From contig JAPPNP010000039.1 of assembly GCA_028873795.1 (NCBI GenBank), positions 1-51,498 on the forward strand: DNA of 51,498 bases, given 5' to 3'. Numbering within the stretch: the stretch's first letter is position 1; every line of letters begins with the position of its first letter. Both the position numbers and the translations under genes were made by a program. The notes under the pieces were generated by a model. The model had not been told where the DNA came from. It searched no databases and saw only the letters and a program-made list of their open reading frames with translations. The DNA comes from Chloroflexota bacterium (GTDB lineage Bacteria; Chloroflexota; UBA11872). Below, piece by piece: positions 7,061 through 15,599 of this stretch.

Positions 7061-8847
7061 GCCCGATGGCAGCCGCGATGGCCCCGAGTGAGACCGCCGG
7101 CGTCCCGGGCGCCTGGTCCACGTTCCGGCGCCTACTGGGCTATGCCCGCCCGTACTGGCTGACAGGCGCGCTTGCGACGCTGGCAGCTGCCGCCGCCTCG
7201 GCATTTGTGCTCGCTCGTCCCTGGCTAATCAAGCTGCTGGTCGACGATGTCTTCGGCCAGGCAAATGAGGCGCTGCTGGCGCCGGTGCTCGTCGCCATGT
7301 TCGCGCTGGAGGCAGTCGTTGTCGGGCTGGAATACGCCGCCGAGTACGGCTACGCCCGCGTGGGCGAGCGTGCCATGAACTACCTGCGAACCGACATCCT
7401 GCACCACACGCATCGCCTACCGTTGATCAGCTTGCGTCGGCATCGGACCGGTGAAGTTGTGGCGCATTTCACTTCCGACGCCACCGCGATTGGCGGGGTC
7501 TACCAGCGCGTGTTTTCGGAAGGCGCCATTTCGAGCCTTCGCGTGCTGGCGGTCGTGGCCATCATCTTCGCGGTGGACTGGCGCTTCGGCCTCCTTGCCG
7601 CGGCCTTGATCCCGTTCTACGCCTTTCTGCCGGTGCTGATGCAAGGCAGGGTGCAAGGCGCCAGCCAACGCGTCCAGGACGCCATGGCCGACCTGTCGGC
7701 GCTGCTCACCGAGTTCGTTGGGGGCGCCCGCGACCTCAAGGCCTTCAATCGCGAGGATTGGGCCGGCCGGCGTCTGCGCGTCGCGGCGCGCCGGCTGTGG
7801 CGCGGGCGCCTGCGCCTGGTCGTGGTGCAAGGCATCGCCCTGGTCCAGACGGTCGCCTACTGGGGCTCGTTTGCGGCGATCTGGGTCGTGCTGGCCCGCC
7901 CGGCGGTCGAGGGCCAGATCACCTTGGGACTCGTATTGGCGCTGAGCTTTTACTTCCTGATGCTCGAGACGCCGTCGCGCCTCATCGTGTCCGCATACGT
8001 CGAGATCCAGACGGCGCTGGGAGCTGCGCGTCGCGTCTTCGCCTTCCTGGACACTCCTGAGGAGCCGAGTGGGGCCGCGGCCGCGTCGCCGCCGATCCGT
8101 GACGGTGAGGTGCGCTTCGAGCGTGTCACCTTCGGCTACACCGAAGCCCAGCCGGTCTTGCGCGAGGTCAGCTTCCACGCCACGCGCGGCACGACCCTTG
8201 CGGTCGTGGGACCGAGTGGCGCCGGCAAGACGACGCTGATCAACCTGCTGCTCCGCTTTGTCGATCCGGCGTCCGGTCGGATCACCGTTGACGGCCACGA
8301 CACCGGCGCCCTTGATCCCACGGCGCTGCGCGGAGCGTTCGGGGTCGTGTTTCAGGACCCCATGCTGTTCGAGGGCGCCATCGGCGAGAACATTCGCTTT
8401 GGCCGCGAGGAGCTAACCGATGCGCAGGTCGAGCGGGCGGCCGTCATTGCCAACGCCCACGACTTCATCACCGCCACCGAGCACGGCTACGCGACCCGCA
8501 TCGGGGAGCGCGGCCTGCGACTCTCGGGCGGGCAGGCGCAACGGGTCGCGATTGCCCGCGCCATCGCCGCCGACCCGCGCATTCTCGTCCTCGACGAGGC
8601 CACCTCGGCGCTGGACGCCGAGTCCGAACGGCTCGCGCAGGAGGCGCTCGAGCGCGCAGCCGCAGGCCGTACGACCATCGTCATCGCCCACCGGCTGGCC
8701 ACGGTGCGCCGCGCGGATTCAATCGTGGTTCTCGACGAGGGCCGGGTGCTCGATATCGGCCGGCACGAGGAGCTCTACGACCGGTGCGAGCTCTATCGGC
8801 GGCTCTGCGACTTGCAATTCCTAAAGCCGGACGCTGCCACGGCATAG
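7057..8847 (+). CDS. ABC exporter half-transporter B (fused TMD-NBD)
   Basis: 596 residues, TMD then NBD. Walker A GPSGAGKTT (about 386), signature LSGGQAQR (about 489), Walker B with catalytic glutamate in 'LVLDEATSALD' and 'AHRLATVRRAD' are intact, so neither ATP site of an A/B dimer looks degenerate. It starts four bases inside the stop of half-transporter A. The N-terminal 'RPWLIKLLVDDVFGQ' and C-terminal 'YRRLCDLQFL' match the gene at 10715 rather than A, supporting an A-B-A'-B' arrangement. Downstream is a 113-base gap before the second pair. Substrate unknown. Confidence 0.93.
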   Translation: MSPMAAAMAPSETAGVPGAWSTFRRLLGYARPYWLTGALATLAAAAASAFVLARPWLIKLLVDDVFGQANEALLAPVLVAMFALEAVVVGLEYAAEYGYARVGERAMNYLRTDILHHTHRLPLISLRRHRTGEVVAHFTSDATAIGGVYQRVFSEGAISSLRVLAVVAIIFAVDWRFGLLAAALIPFYAFLPVLMQGRVQGASQRVQDAMADLSALLTEFVGGARDLKAFNREDWAGRRLRVAARRLWRGRLRLVVVQGIALVQTVAYWGSFAAIWVVLARPAVEGQITLGLVLALSFYFLMLETPSRLIVSAYVEIQTALGAARRVFAFLDTPEEPSGAAAASPPIRDGEVRFERVTFGYTEAQPVLREVSFHATRGTTLAVVGPSGAGKTTLINLLLRFVDPASGRITVDGHDTGALDPTALRGAFGVVFQDPMLFEGAIGENIRFGREELTDAQVERAAVIANAHDFITATEHGYATRIGERGLRLSGGQAQRVAIARAIAADPRILVLDEATSALDAESERLAQEALERAAAGRTTIVIAHRLATVRRADSIVVLDEGRVLDIGRHEELYDRCELYRRLCDLQFLKPDAATA

Positions 8848-8960
8848 CCCGAGCCATCTGCTAACCTCTCGCTCCGCCGTCTCGGGCACGCCGCAGAAAC
8901 GGCCGACGCAGACGTTGGGTGCGGTCTAGCTTGACCGTCCTGGCGGTCTCAGCGACTCAC

Positions 8961-10718
8961 ATGGAAGCCTCAGCACTCAGCACTGCAACGACCGTCCGCC
9001 GTTTGGCTGCCTATTTGCGGCCGCACTGGCGGGCACAGGTTGGCGCCATCGTCGCCTCATTGCTCGTGGTGGCCGCGGGGATTCCCGTCCCGTTGCTGAC
9101 CAAGGCGCTCGTCGACGACGTCGCGACCGACGGCAGGCTGGACTTGCTGCCGCTGGTGCTGGCCGCAATCGGCATCTTGGCGGTCTTGACAGCCGCCCTG
9201 TCGATTCTGAGTAGCTATCTCTTTACCCGCGCCGGCGCCCGCGCCGTCAACGTGCTGCGGGCGCACCTCATGCGGCACCTGTTTCGTCTGCCGCTGACGT
9301 ATTTCCGGCGGCACCGTCGGGGCGAGGTCGTTACCCATTTCACCTCCGACGCCGAGGCGGTCGCGACCGCATACCACAAGTCATACGGTCAGGGCGCCGC
9401 GTCGGCCGTACAGCTTGTGGTGGTGGTCGTGGTCATCGCCGTCTTTGACTGGCGGTTCGGAATCGCTGCGGCGGCGATCGTTCCGGTCTACATGCTCATA
9501 CCCTGGATGAACCGGCGGCATCAGGCCCGCGCGAGCCGGCGTATGCAGGACGCGACCGGTCACCTCGGCGGACTGTCGACGGAGCTCGTCACCGGCACGC
9601 GGGACCTCCGGGCGTTCAACGCGGAAGCTTGGTCTCTGCAGCGCCTGCGCCGATCCCTGCGCGAGGTGTTGCGCGCCGGAATCTATCAGGGGACCGTGAC
9701 CGGTTGGTCCTACGCACTCAATGCCGTCCTCTGGTTGATTCACGCGGGGATCTTCGCCGTGTTGGCTGAGGGCATCTTTCAGGGCACGGTCACCATCGGC
9801 TTCGCGCTCGCCATGGTTGGCTACTTTGCGTGGTTGGACATGTCGGTGTTTCCACTTACGGCCGCCTACGTTGAACTACAGAACGCTGTGGGCGCGGCCG
9901 GGCGGTTGTTTCGCTTCATTGATACCTCGGGTGAGCCGGCCACGGCTCCAGGCTCATCGGAGCTCTCCGTGCCGCGTGGTGAGGTTGAATTTCGAGACGT
10001 CGGCGTGGCCTTCGACTCTGGCCCGAATGTGCTCAAGGACGTGTCCTTCAAGGCGCGCGCCGGTGAGGTGACGGCTCTCGTCGGGCCGACGGGCGCCGGA
10101 AAGTCCACGGCCATACATGCGCTGTTGGGCTTCGTGCGGCCCCAGGAAGGCTCCATCACCATTGACGGGCGTGACATCTCGGAAGTCGGCCCAACGCAGG
10201 TGCGGCGCCATGTGGGCGTCGTGTTCCAGGACCCCGCACTCTTCACGGGCTCGATCGGCGAGAACATCAGCTTCGGCCGCGGGGACATCGATTCCGCGCG
10301 CGTTGAGGCAGCCGCACGTGTCGCCCACGCTGCGGAATTCATCGAGGAGTTGCCGAGTCGCTTCGAGACCATCCTCGGCGAACGCGGGCTTGGCTTGTCG
10401 GGCGGCCAGGCGCAACGGATCGCCATCGCGCGCGCCATCGCGCCCGATCCCAGAATCCTGGTCCTTGACGAGGCGACCTCGTCGCTCGACGCCGAGGCTG
10501 AACGCGGAGTGATGGCCGCGATGTCTGCGGGGATGAGCGGGCGGACCACAATCGTGATCGCCCATCGGCTGGCTACCGTCCGTCAGGCAGACGCCATCGT
10601 CGTGCTCGACGCTGGTGGAGTTCTTGACCGCGGTCGACATGACGAGCTCTATCGACGCTGTGGCCTGTATCGCAACCTGTGCGATCTGCAGATGGAGCAG
10701 ACGGCGGACGTGCCATGA
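8961..10718 (+). CDS. ABC exporter half-transporter A' (fused TMD-NBD)
   Basis: 585 residues from ATG 8961 (MEASALST); GTG 8919 would add 14 residues. I prefer the ATG because the distance to the shared 'RRLAAYLRPHWR' block then matches half-transporter A. Walker A is GPTGAGKST (about 375), signature LSGGQAQR (about 480), Walker B 'LVLDEATSSLD', H-loop 'AHRLATV'. The tail 'LYRNLCDLQM' matches A ('LYRELCDLQM'). Its stop overlaps the next start as ATGA, exactly as in the first pair. No clear Shine-Dalgarno is seen before either start, so the 113-base gap may hold a promoter or the gene may be reached by read-through. Confidence 0.92.
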   Translation: MEASALSTATTVRRLAAYLRPHWRAQVGAIVASLLVVAAGIPVPLLTKALVDDVATDGRLDLLPLVLAAIGILAVLTAALSILSSYLFTRAGARAVNVLRAHLMRHLFRLPLTYFRRHRRGEVVTHFTSDAEAVATAYHKSYGQGAASAVQLVVVVVVIAVFDWRFGIAAAAIVPVYMLIPWMNRRHQARASRRMQDATGHLGGLSTELVTGTRDLRAFNAEAWSLQRLRRSLREVLRAGIYQGTVTGWSYALNAVLWLIHAGIFAVLAEGIFQGTVTIGFALAMVGYFAWLDMSVFPLTAAYVELQNAVGAAGRLFRFIDTSGEPATAPGSSELSVPRGEVEFRDVGVAFDSGPNVLKDVSFKARAGEVTALVGPTGAGKSTAIHALLGFVRPQEGSITIDGRDISEVGPTQVRRHVGVVFQDPALFTGSIGENISFGRGDIDSARVEAAARVAHAAEFIEELPSRFETILGERGLGLSGGQAQRIAIARAIAPDPRILVLDEATSSLDAEAERGVMAAMSAGMSGRTTIVIAHRLATVRQADAIVVLDAGGVLDRGRHDELYRRCGLYRNLCDLQMEQTADVP

Positions 10719-12511
10719 GCACTTCGCGGGCAGCCGATCAGGTTGCGCGTCGGATGACGCCAGAGCCTTCGGACATGGAGGTGGCGAAGCGTCTTTGGGG
10801 CTACATGCGGCCGAGCGCGTGGGAATACGCCGTTGCCATTGGGGCAACGCTCGGCAACTCGGTGATCTGGATCGTGCGCCCGTGGCTGTTGCACCTCATC
10901 ATCGACGATGTGTTTGGGCAAGGGAATCGTGGACTGCTGGTGCCGGTGCTGGTCGCACTCGGCGCAGTCGGCGTTGTCACGGCCATTAATGCGACGGTCG
11001 GCCACTGGTTTCATGAACGCGCGGCGCAGGGCGCGATGGTCGGGCTCCGCTCCGATGTATTGCGGCACGCCCAGCGGATGCCGCTCGGCGATGTCCGCGC
11101 CCGCCGGACGGGCGAAATCGCGGCGCACCTGACATCCGACGCCACAGTCATCGGCCGTGTCTATCTGGCCTTCGTCTCCCTGGTGTTCGCCCAAGCGTTT
11201 CGACTGCCGGCTTATCTGGCGATCATGTTTGCCATCGACTGGCGCCTAGGCGCCATCGCGGTCAGCTCGCTACCCATCCATGCGCTGATGGCAACGAGGC
11301 TTCGCGGCACGATCCGGTCGGCCAGCGGGCGCGTGCAGGACGCCGTTGGGCGGCTGTCGGCTGTGCTCACCGACATGGTCGGGGGTGTGCGCGACATCAA
11401 GGCCGCGAATCGCCAAACCTGGGCAGGCGAGCGTGTCGCCGCGGAGGCGGATGGGTTGTGGCGAGCGCAGGTCGGGCTGTCCCTGGTCGAGAGCCTGCGA
11501 TGGGTGCCGAATCTCTTGTATTGGGGGATCTACATGGCGATCTGGGCCGTGCTCGCGGGGTCCGTGGTGGATGGGGCGGTGCAGCTGGGAATGCTCGTTG
11601 CCGCCGGCCAGTACATGCTTCAGCTCGGTGCACCGGTAGGCAACGCCGTGTCCGACCTCTCCCACATGCAAATTGCAGCCGGGGCCGCGCGCCGCGTCTT
11701 CGGGTTTCTCGACACCGGTCCCAAGCCAATGGCGACCGCCACTGCGGCCCGGCCCATTGGTCAACGCGGCGAGGTTCGCTTCGAGGGAGTGTCGTTCGCC
11801 TATGCCGACGGCGAGCCGGTGTTGCGCGACGTGAGCTTTCGCGCCAACCCGGGAGAATCCGTTGCGGTGGTCGGTCCCAGCGGCGCGGGAAAGACGACGC
11901 TCACCAGCCTCGTGCTGCGGTTCTATGAGCCCACCAGCGGCCGCATCCGCATCGATGGAACCGACATCGCCGGGGTCGACGCATCGGTCGTGCGTGAGCG
12001 GCTCGGCGTCGTCTTTCAGGATTCCGTGCTGTTCGACGGATCGATCGAGCAGAACATTCGGCTGGGGCGGGACGAGATCAGCAGCGAACGCATGGTCGAG
12101 GCCGCGACGATCGCCAACGCGCACGACTTCATCACCGAAACCGAGGACGGCTACGACACGCACATCGGTGAGCGTGGGTTGCGCCTGTCGGGCGGGCAGA
12201 TTCAACGGGTGGCCATTGCACGGGCCATTCTCAGCGACCCGCCCATGTTGATCCTCGATGAAGCCACGTCGTCGCTCGATGCCGAGTCCGAGCGGCTGGT
12301 GCAGGACGCGCTGGCCCGCGCCTCGCACGGTCGGACGAGCATCGTCATCGCCCATCGGCTGGCCACGGTGCGCCGCGCGGATGCGATCGTGGTGCTGGAC
12401 GAGGGCCGCGTGATCGACACTGGCCGGCACGAGGAGCTCTACGAGCGCTGCGATCTCTACCGGCGGCTGTGCGACCTGCAATTCCTGCAGCCCGACACCG
12501 CCGAGGATTAG
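10715..12511 (+). CDS. ABC exporter half-transporter B' (fused TMD-NBD)
   Basis: 598 residues from ATG 10715, which overlaps the stop of A' by four bases; the frame is open about 36 bases further back, but the coupled start mirrors the first pair. Walker A GPSGAGKTT (about 387), signature LSGGQIQR (about 490, a mild variant), Walker B 'LILDEATSSLD', and 'AHRLATVRRAD' are present. 'RPWLLHLIIDDVFGQGN' and 'YRRLCDLQFLQPD' pair it with half-transporter B. It is likely the partner of A' in a second heterodimeric exporter. Nothing in the cluster (no regulator, biosynthetic gene or membrane-fusion protein) identifies the cargo. Confidence 0.93.
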   Translation: MSTSRAADQVARRMTPEPSDMEVAKRLWGYMRPSAWEYAVAIGATLGNSVIWIVRPWLLHLIIDDVFGQGNRGLLVPVLVALGAVGVVTAINATVGHWFHERAAQGAMVGLRSDVLRHAQRMPLGDVRARRTGEIAAHLTSDATVIGRVYLAFVSLVFAQAFRLPAYLAIMFAIDWRLGAIAVSSLPIHALMATRLRGTIRSASGRVQDAVGRLSAVLTDMVGGVRDIKAANRQTWAGERVAAEADGLWRAQVGLSLVESLRWVPNLLYWGIYMAIWAVLAGSVVDGAVQLGMLVAAGQYMLQLGAPVGNAVSDLSHMQIAAGAARRVFGFLDTGPKPMATATAARPIGQRGEVRFEGVSFAYADGEPVLRDVSFRANPGESVAVVGPSGAGKTTLTSLVLRFYEPTSGRIRIDGTDIAGVDASVVRERLGVVFQDSVLFDGSIEQNIRLGRDEISSERMVEAATIANAHDFITETEDGYDTHIGERGLRLSGGQIQRVAIARAILSDPPMLILDEATSSLDAESERLVQDALARASHGRTSIVIAHRLATVRRADAIVVLDEGRVIDTGRHEELYERCDLYRRLCDLQFLQPDTAED

Positions 12512-12624
12512 CCCAAGGGCTCTCGTGGCCGGATCGGTGCCGATGCGATCAGCGCAATGAGGGCCTGCGGACGTTCGCCTTGGGACAATAGAGGTAAGGT
12601 ACCCAGAACGAGCCCGACCTAGTG

Positions 12625-14070
12625 ATGCAACCGTTGGACTTCGGCGCCCAAAAGCAACTCTTCATCGACGACCTGATCATCGACGAGGCTGTCGGCGTCA
12701 CGCGGAGCCTCAATCAGCCCGCCAAATACGTGGGCAATCCCGTCATGATCCCGATCTATCCCTGGGAGGGCCGTCTCGAGCTGTTCGGCACCGTCTGGCG
12801 CGAACCCGACGGCGGTTTCCGCATGTGGTATCAGGGCATGGGCGGCATGGGCGTCGCCCGCATGGGCCTGGATTTGACGGGCACGCACCTGGAGGACCTC
12901 AACTTCGACATGAGGAACCTCCAATACAGCATCTGTTACGCCACCTCGCACGACGGCGTCCACTGGGAACGACCCAACCTTGGATTGATCGAATTCGACG
13001 GCGCCACGGACAACAACATCGTGATTGCGAACGCGGCCTTCGCCAACGTGATCGAGGACACTCGCGACTCGGACCCGAACCGGCGCTACAAGTCGCTCTT
13101 CTTCGAGGATCAGGACTGGGCGGCGCTGGGCTCGCTCCACATCGACCAGGGCGTTTCGGTGGCCTTCTCGCCCGACGGGCTGCGCTGGACCAAGCACCCC
13201 GGCAACCCCGTGATCACCAGGTCCAGCGACAGCCACACGCTCTTCGGCTGGGATGACCTGCACGGCTGCTACGTGGCCTACGCGCGACCGACCATGCGCG
13301 AGGGCAATATGACCCGCCGCATCGGCCGCTGCGTGAGCGACGACTTCGTGAACTGGACCGACCCCGAAGACGTGCTGGCGCCGGATGAGCAAGACCCTCC
13401 CGCGGTGGAGTTCTACGGCATGCCGGTGTTCCGCTATCAGGGCCACTACCTGGGCCTGCTGTACGTCTTTCACACACGGCCCGAAGAGCCCATCCAGCGC
13501 AACTTCCGCAACTTCGGCCCCATCGACGTCCAGCTCGCCTCAAGTCGGGACGGGATCAATTGGGACCGGGCCGGCGATCGGCAGCCGTTCATTCCCAACG
13601 GCCCGCCGGGCAGCATCGACGCCGGCGAGATATTCGTCGCGCGCGGCCCCGTGGCTGTGGACGACGAGCTGTGGTTCTACTACTCGCCCAGCGCAACGGA
13701 GCACGGCGTCACCGGACGCAGCGGACCGATCTGCTTGGCCAAGCTGCGGATGGATGGCTTCGTGTCGGTGGACGGCGGCGACGAGACCGGCACGCTGGTC
13801 ACCACGGCATTCGTTTGCGACGGCGGTCCACTGACCATCAACGCTTCCGCGCGCGGAGGCCTCGTCGGCGTCGCGGTCCTCGACGAGAGCGGCACCCAGC
13901 ACCGCGGATACTCCCGGCACGAGTGCGCTCTATTCGACGGCGATTCGATCCGCCACCGGATGACCTGGCAGGAGAAGCGCACGCTGGACGAGCTAAAGGG
14001 GCAGCACATCCGCCTCAAGTTCTACCTGCGAAACGCCAAGCTCTTCGCCTTCACCGTCGGCGGGGAGTAG
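12625..14070 (+). CDS. Glycoside hydrolase family 32/43-like five-bladed propeller protein
   Basis: A 481-residue soluble protein with propeller blades recognisable from repeated signatures: 'YATSHDGVHWERP', 'VAFSPDGLRWTKHPGNPV', 'RIGRCVSDDFVNWTDPE' and 'LASSRDGINWDR', each a strand-turn with a D-G/F-x-W motif, and an opening 'FIDDLIIDE'. Such proteins are often annotated as hypothetical glycosyl hydrolases in Planctomycetes and related environmental genomes. The C-terminal about 130 residues look like a beta-sandwich. No signal peptide is seen, so it may be cytoplasmic. ATG 12625 is preferred over the adjacent GTG 12622. A role in sugar release is plausible, but the catalytic acids cannot be assigned from sequence alone. 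It stands alone between the ABC cluster and the low-GC island. Confidence 0.75.
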   Translation: MQPLDFGAQKQLFIDDLIIDEAVGVTRSLNQPAKYVGNPVMIPIYPWEGRLELFGTVWREPDGGFRMWYQGMGGMGVARMGLDLTGTHLEDLNFDMRNLQYSICYATSHDGVHWERPNLGLIEFDGATDNNIVIANAAFANVIEDTRDSDPNRRYKSLFFEDQDWAALGSLHIDQGVSVAFSPDGLRWTKHPGNPVITRSSDSHTLFGWDDLHGCYVAYARPTMREGNMTRRIGRCVSDDFVNWTDPEDVLAPDEQDPPAVEFYGMPVFRYQGHYLGLLYVFHTRPEEPIQRNFRNFGPIDVQLASSRDGINWDRAGDRQPFIPNGPPGSIDAGEIFVARGPVAVDDELWFYYSPSATEHGVTGRSGPICLAKLRMDGFVSVDGGDETGTLVTTAFVCDGGPLTINASARGGLVGVAVLDESGTQHRGYSRHECALFDGDSIRHRMTWQEKRTLDELKGQHIRLKFYLRNAKLFAFTVGGE

Positions 14071-14636
14071 CCGTCTACAAGCCGCGCGCCGCTAGTGCGC
14101 GGCGGTTTCTACGCGCCCGATCGCTCCGCCAGCAGTTCGAGCGCACGATCGGCGATGGTGGCGACGATTTCGGACGGGGCGGTTGAACCCAGACTGCTCG
14201 ATGAATCTGACTTTCGACGTTACTGCGCTTGCCGATGGTGTCCCCTTTTCGAGTAGCCTGCTTGAGGCCGAATGACTCCCAGGCACCGAAGGCCGACTGA
14301 TGTCCCCGGAGAAAAGGATCGTTCTACGCCCGCGGTGTCGCGACACGCGCTCGACAGCGACTATGGTTGCCGCGTCTGGCTCAGGTCAGGCCGCCGGTGC
14401 CTGCAAGATCGGCTCGCAATTGGGGCGTGATACCGTGGCCTGACGCGCAATTCCACCTTTGGCAAGGATTTGGCTACGTGGGGAATCCGCGTCGGTGGGT
14501 GAGCGAGGCAAGGAAGATGACTGCTCACGTTGAAATCTACAGATTCGCTGCACCATCACTATGGCCGCAAACGGAGCCAGTCCTTGCCGGATCGAGTTTC
14601 CGACTCGCAACTATCGACTAAGCGATCTGGGTACTG
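14071..14636. other. Gene-poor left flank of the low-GC island
   Basis: 566 bases with no credible intact gene. The first part carries the relic of a creatininase C-terminus (14109-14171). From about 14190 the base composition drifts toward that of the island. A short open frame at 14367-14621 has no recognisable features. The promoter of the three-gene cassette probably lies in the last 200 bases. Confidence 0.5.
14109..14171 (-). pseudogene. Relic: C-terminal end of a creatininase-family gene
   Basis: On the minus strand, 20 codons read EIVATIADRALELLAERSGA and then TAG. The intact creatininase at 19128-19817 ends with EIVATIADRALKLLGQES. The match begins abruptly at the glutamate, and nothing upstream of it on this strand resembles the rest of that enzyme. 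At DNA level 18 bases (14155-14172) are identical to 19183-19200 in the same orientation. It is therefore a truncated paralogue or duplication scar at the left edge of the island. Confidence 0.75.
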
Positions 14637-15599
14637 ATGCCAAGTTACTCTGGAGATACGCTTGACGATGTGATGAAAACATCCATTACAGACATTATCT
14701 CTCATGGTAGCGAAATCCACCCGACGAGAGGTCGCGCCAAAGAGTTGGAAGGTGTACTGCTCGAGATCTGCAATCCACTCGCGCGTATCAGCCGGACGGA
14801 GACAAGGGGAAAGCCTTTCAGTTGTATTGGTGAGCTGATTTGGTATTTGTCAGGATCGGATGAGCTCGATTTGATTGCATATTATCTGCCATATTATCAG
14901 CACTATCAATCTACCCATATCGACCAGTCGTACTTCGGGGCATATGGCCCTAGGCTATTCAATTGGCGTGATATAGATCAGTTCAGTAATGCAACAAATA
15001 TTCTGAAATCAAACAAATGGTCTCGGCGAGCAGTCATTCAGATTTTTGATGCAGCGGATGCATCTGGATTGCACAGGGATGTCCCATGTACATGCACACT
15101 GCAATTCCTGGTTCGGGAGAATAGGCTAAATTTGATTGTCAACATGCGGTCGAACGATGCCTTCCTTGGTTTGCCTCACGATGTATTCTGCTTTACCATG
15201 CTTCAAGAGATTATGGCACGAACTTTGGAATGCGAGCTTGGTCAATATAGACACTTTGTTGGAAGCTTGCACCTATACTGTAGGAATGAGTCTAGAGCTC
15301 GGAGTTTTCTTGATGAGGGATGGCAGTCGACTCGGGCAGCAATGCCGCCGATGCCGGCGTGTAATCCTTGGGAATCGATAGCGAATCTTCTTGTCGTAGA
15401 AAGGCAAATCCGGCGTGGTGAGGTGCTTGATCCAGGAGTTCTGTCGAGTCTGGATCCCTATTGGGCTGATTTGGTTCGCCTACTATTGATATTCCGGAAT
15501 TTGAAATGTGCAGAAAAGGAGGGAGTGATTCATCTAAAAGAGGAAATGACTTCCCGGGTCTACGATTCATTTATTGACGACAGAATCGCCCGACTATGA
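14637..15599 (+). CDS. Thymidylate-synthase-fold enzyme, predicted cytosine-nucleotide-type (N-to-D) variant
   Basis: 320 residues with the thymidylate synthase / pyrimidine hydroxymethylase catalytic framework: E66 in 'GELIWYL', arginine pair R130-R131 in 'SRRAVIQIF', nucleophile C151 in 'VPCTCTLQF', R171-S172-x-D174 in 'MRSNDAFLGLP', and H212/Y214 in 'LHLY'. The position after 'LGLP', where ThyA has F-N and the asparagine reads uracil, is H181-D182. Aspartate there is the known hallmark of dCMP and CMP hydroxymethylases (T4 gp42, MilA), so I infer a cytosine nucleotide substrate. The histidine that normally follows the catalytic cysteine is threonine. The C-terminal about 100 residues diverge from ThyA. 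ATG 14637 is the only good start. The stop overlaps the next gene as ATGA. Not the housekeeping ThyA. Confidence 0.8.
   Translation: MPSYSGDTLDDVMKTSITDIISHGSEIHPTRGRAKELEGVLLEICNPLARISRTETRGKPFSCIGELIWYLSGSDELDLIAYYLPYYQHYQSTHIDQSYFGAYGPRLFNWRDIDQFSNATNILKSNKWSRRAVIQIFDAADASGLHRDVPCTCTLQFLVRENRLNLIVNMRSNDAFLGLPHDVFCFTMLQEIMARTLECELGQYRHFVGSLHLYCRNESRARSFLDEGWQSTRAAMPPMPACNPWESIANLLVVERQIRRGEVLDPGVLSSLDPYWADLVRLLLIFRNLKCAEKEGVIHLKEEMTSRVYDSFIDDRIARL

Noticed and set aside
5912-7204. Long minus-strand open frames across the ABC exporter genes (also 11270-12481).
   Set aside because: They mirror conserved NBD codons on the other strand and have no recognisable features.
12622-14070. A secreted glycosidase operon linked with the ABC exporters.
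   Set aside because: No signal peptide, a separate start region after a 113-base gap, and exporters rather than importers upstream.
14367-14621. An 84-codon frame upstream of the three-gene cassette that could be a small leader gene.
   Set aside because: Non-ATG start, no Shine-Dalgarno and no family resemblance; left as intergenic.
14637-15599. Calling this gene the cell's thymidylate synthase ThyA.
   Set aside because: The base-reading asparagine and the histidine after the catalytic cysteine are replaced, the C-terminus diverges, and there is no folA neighbour.
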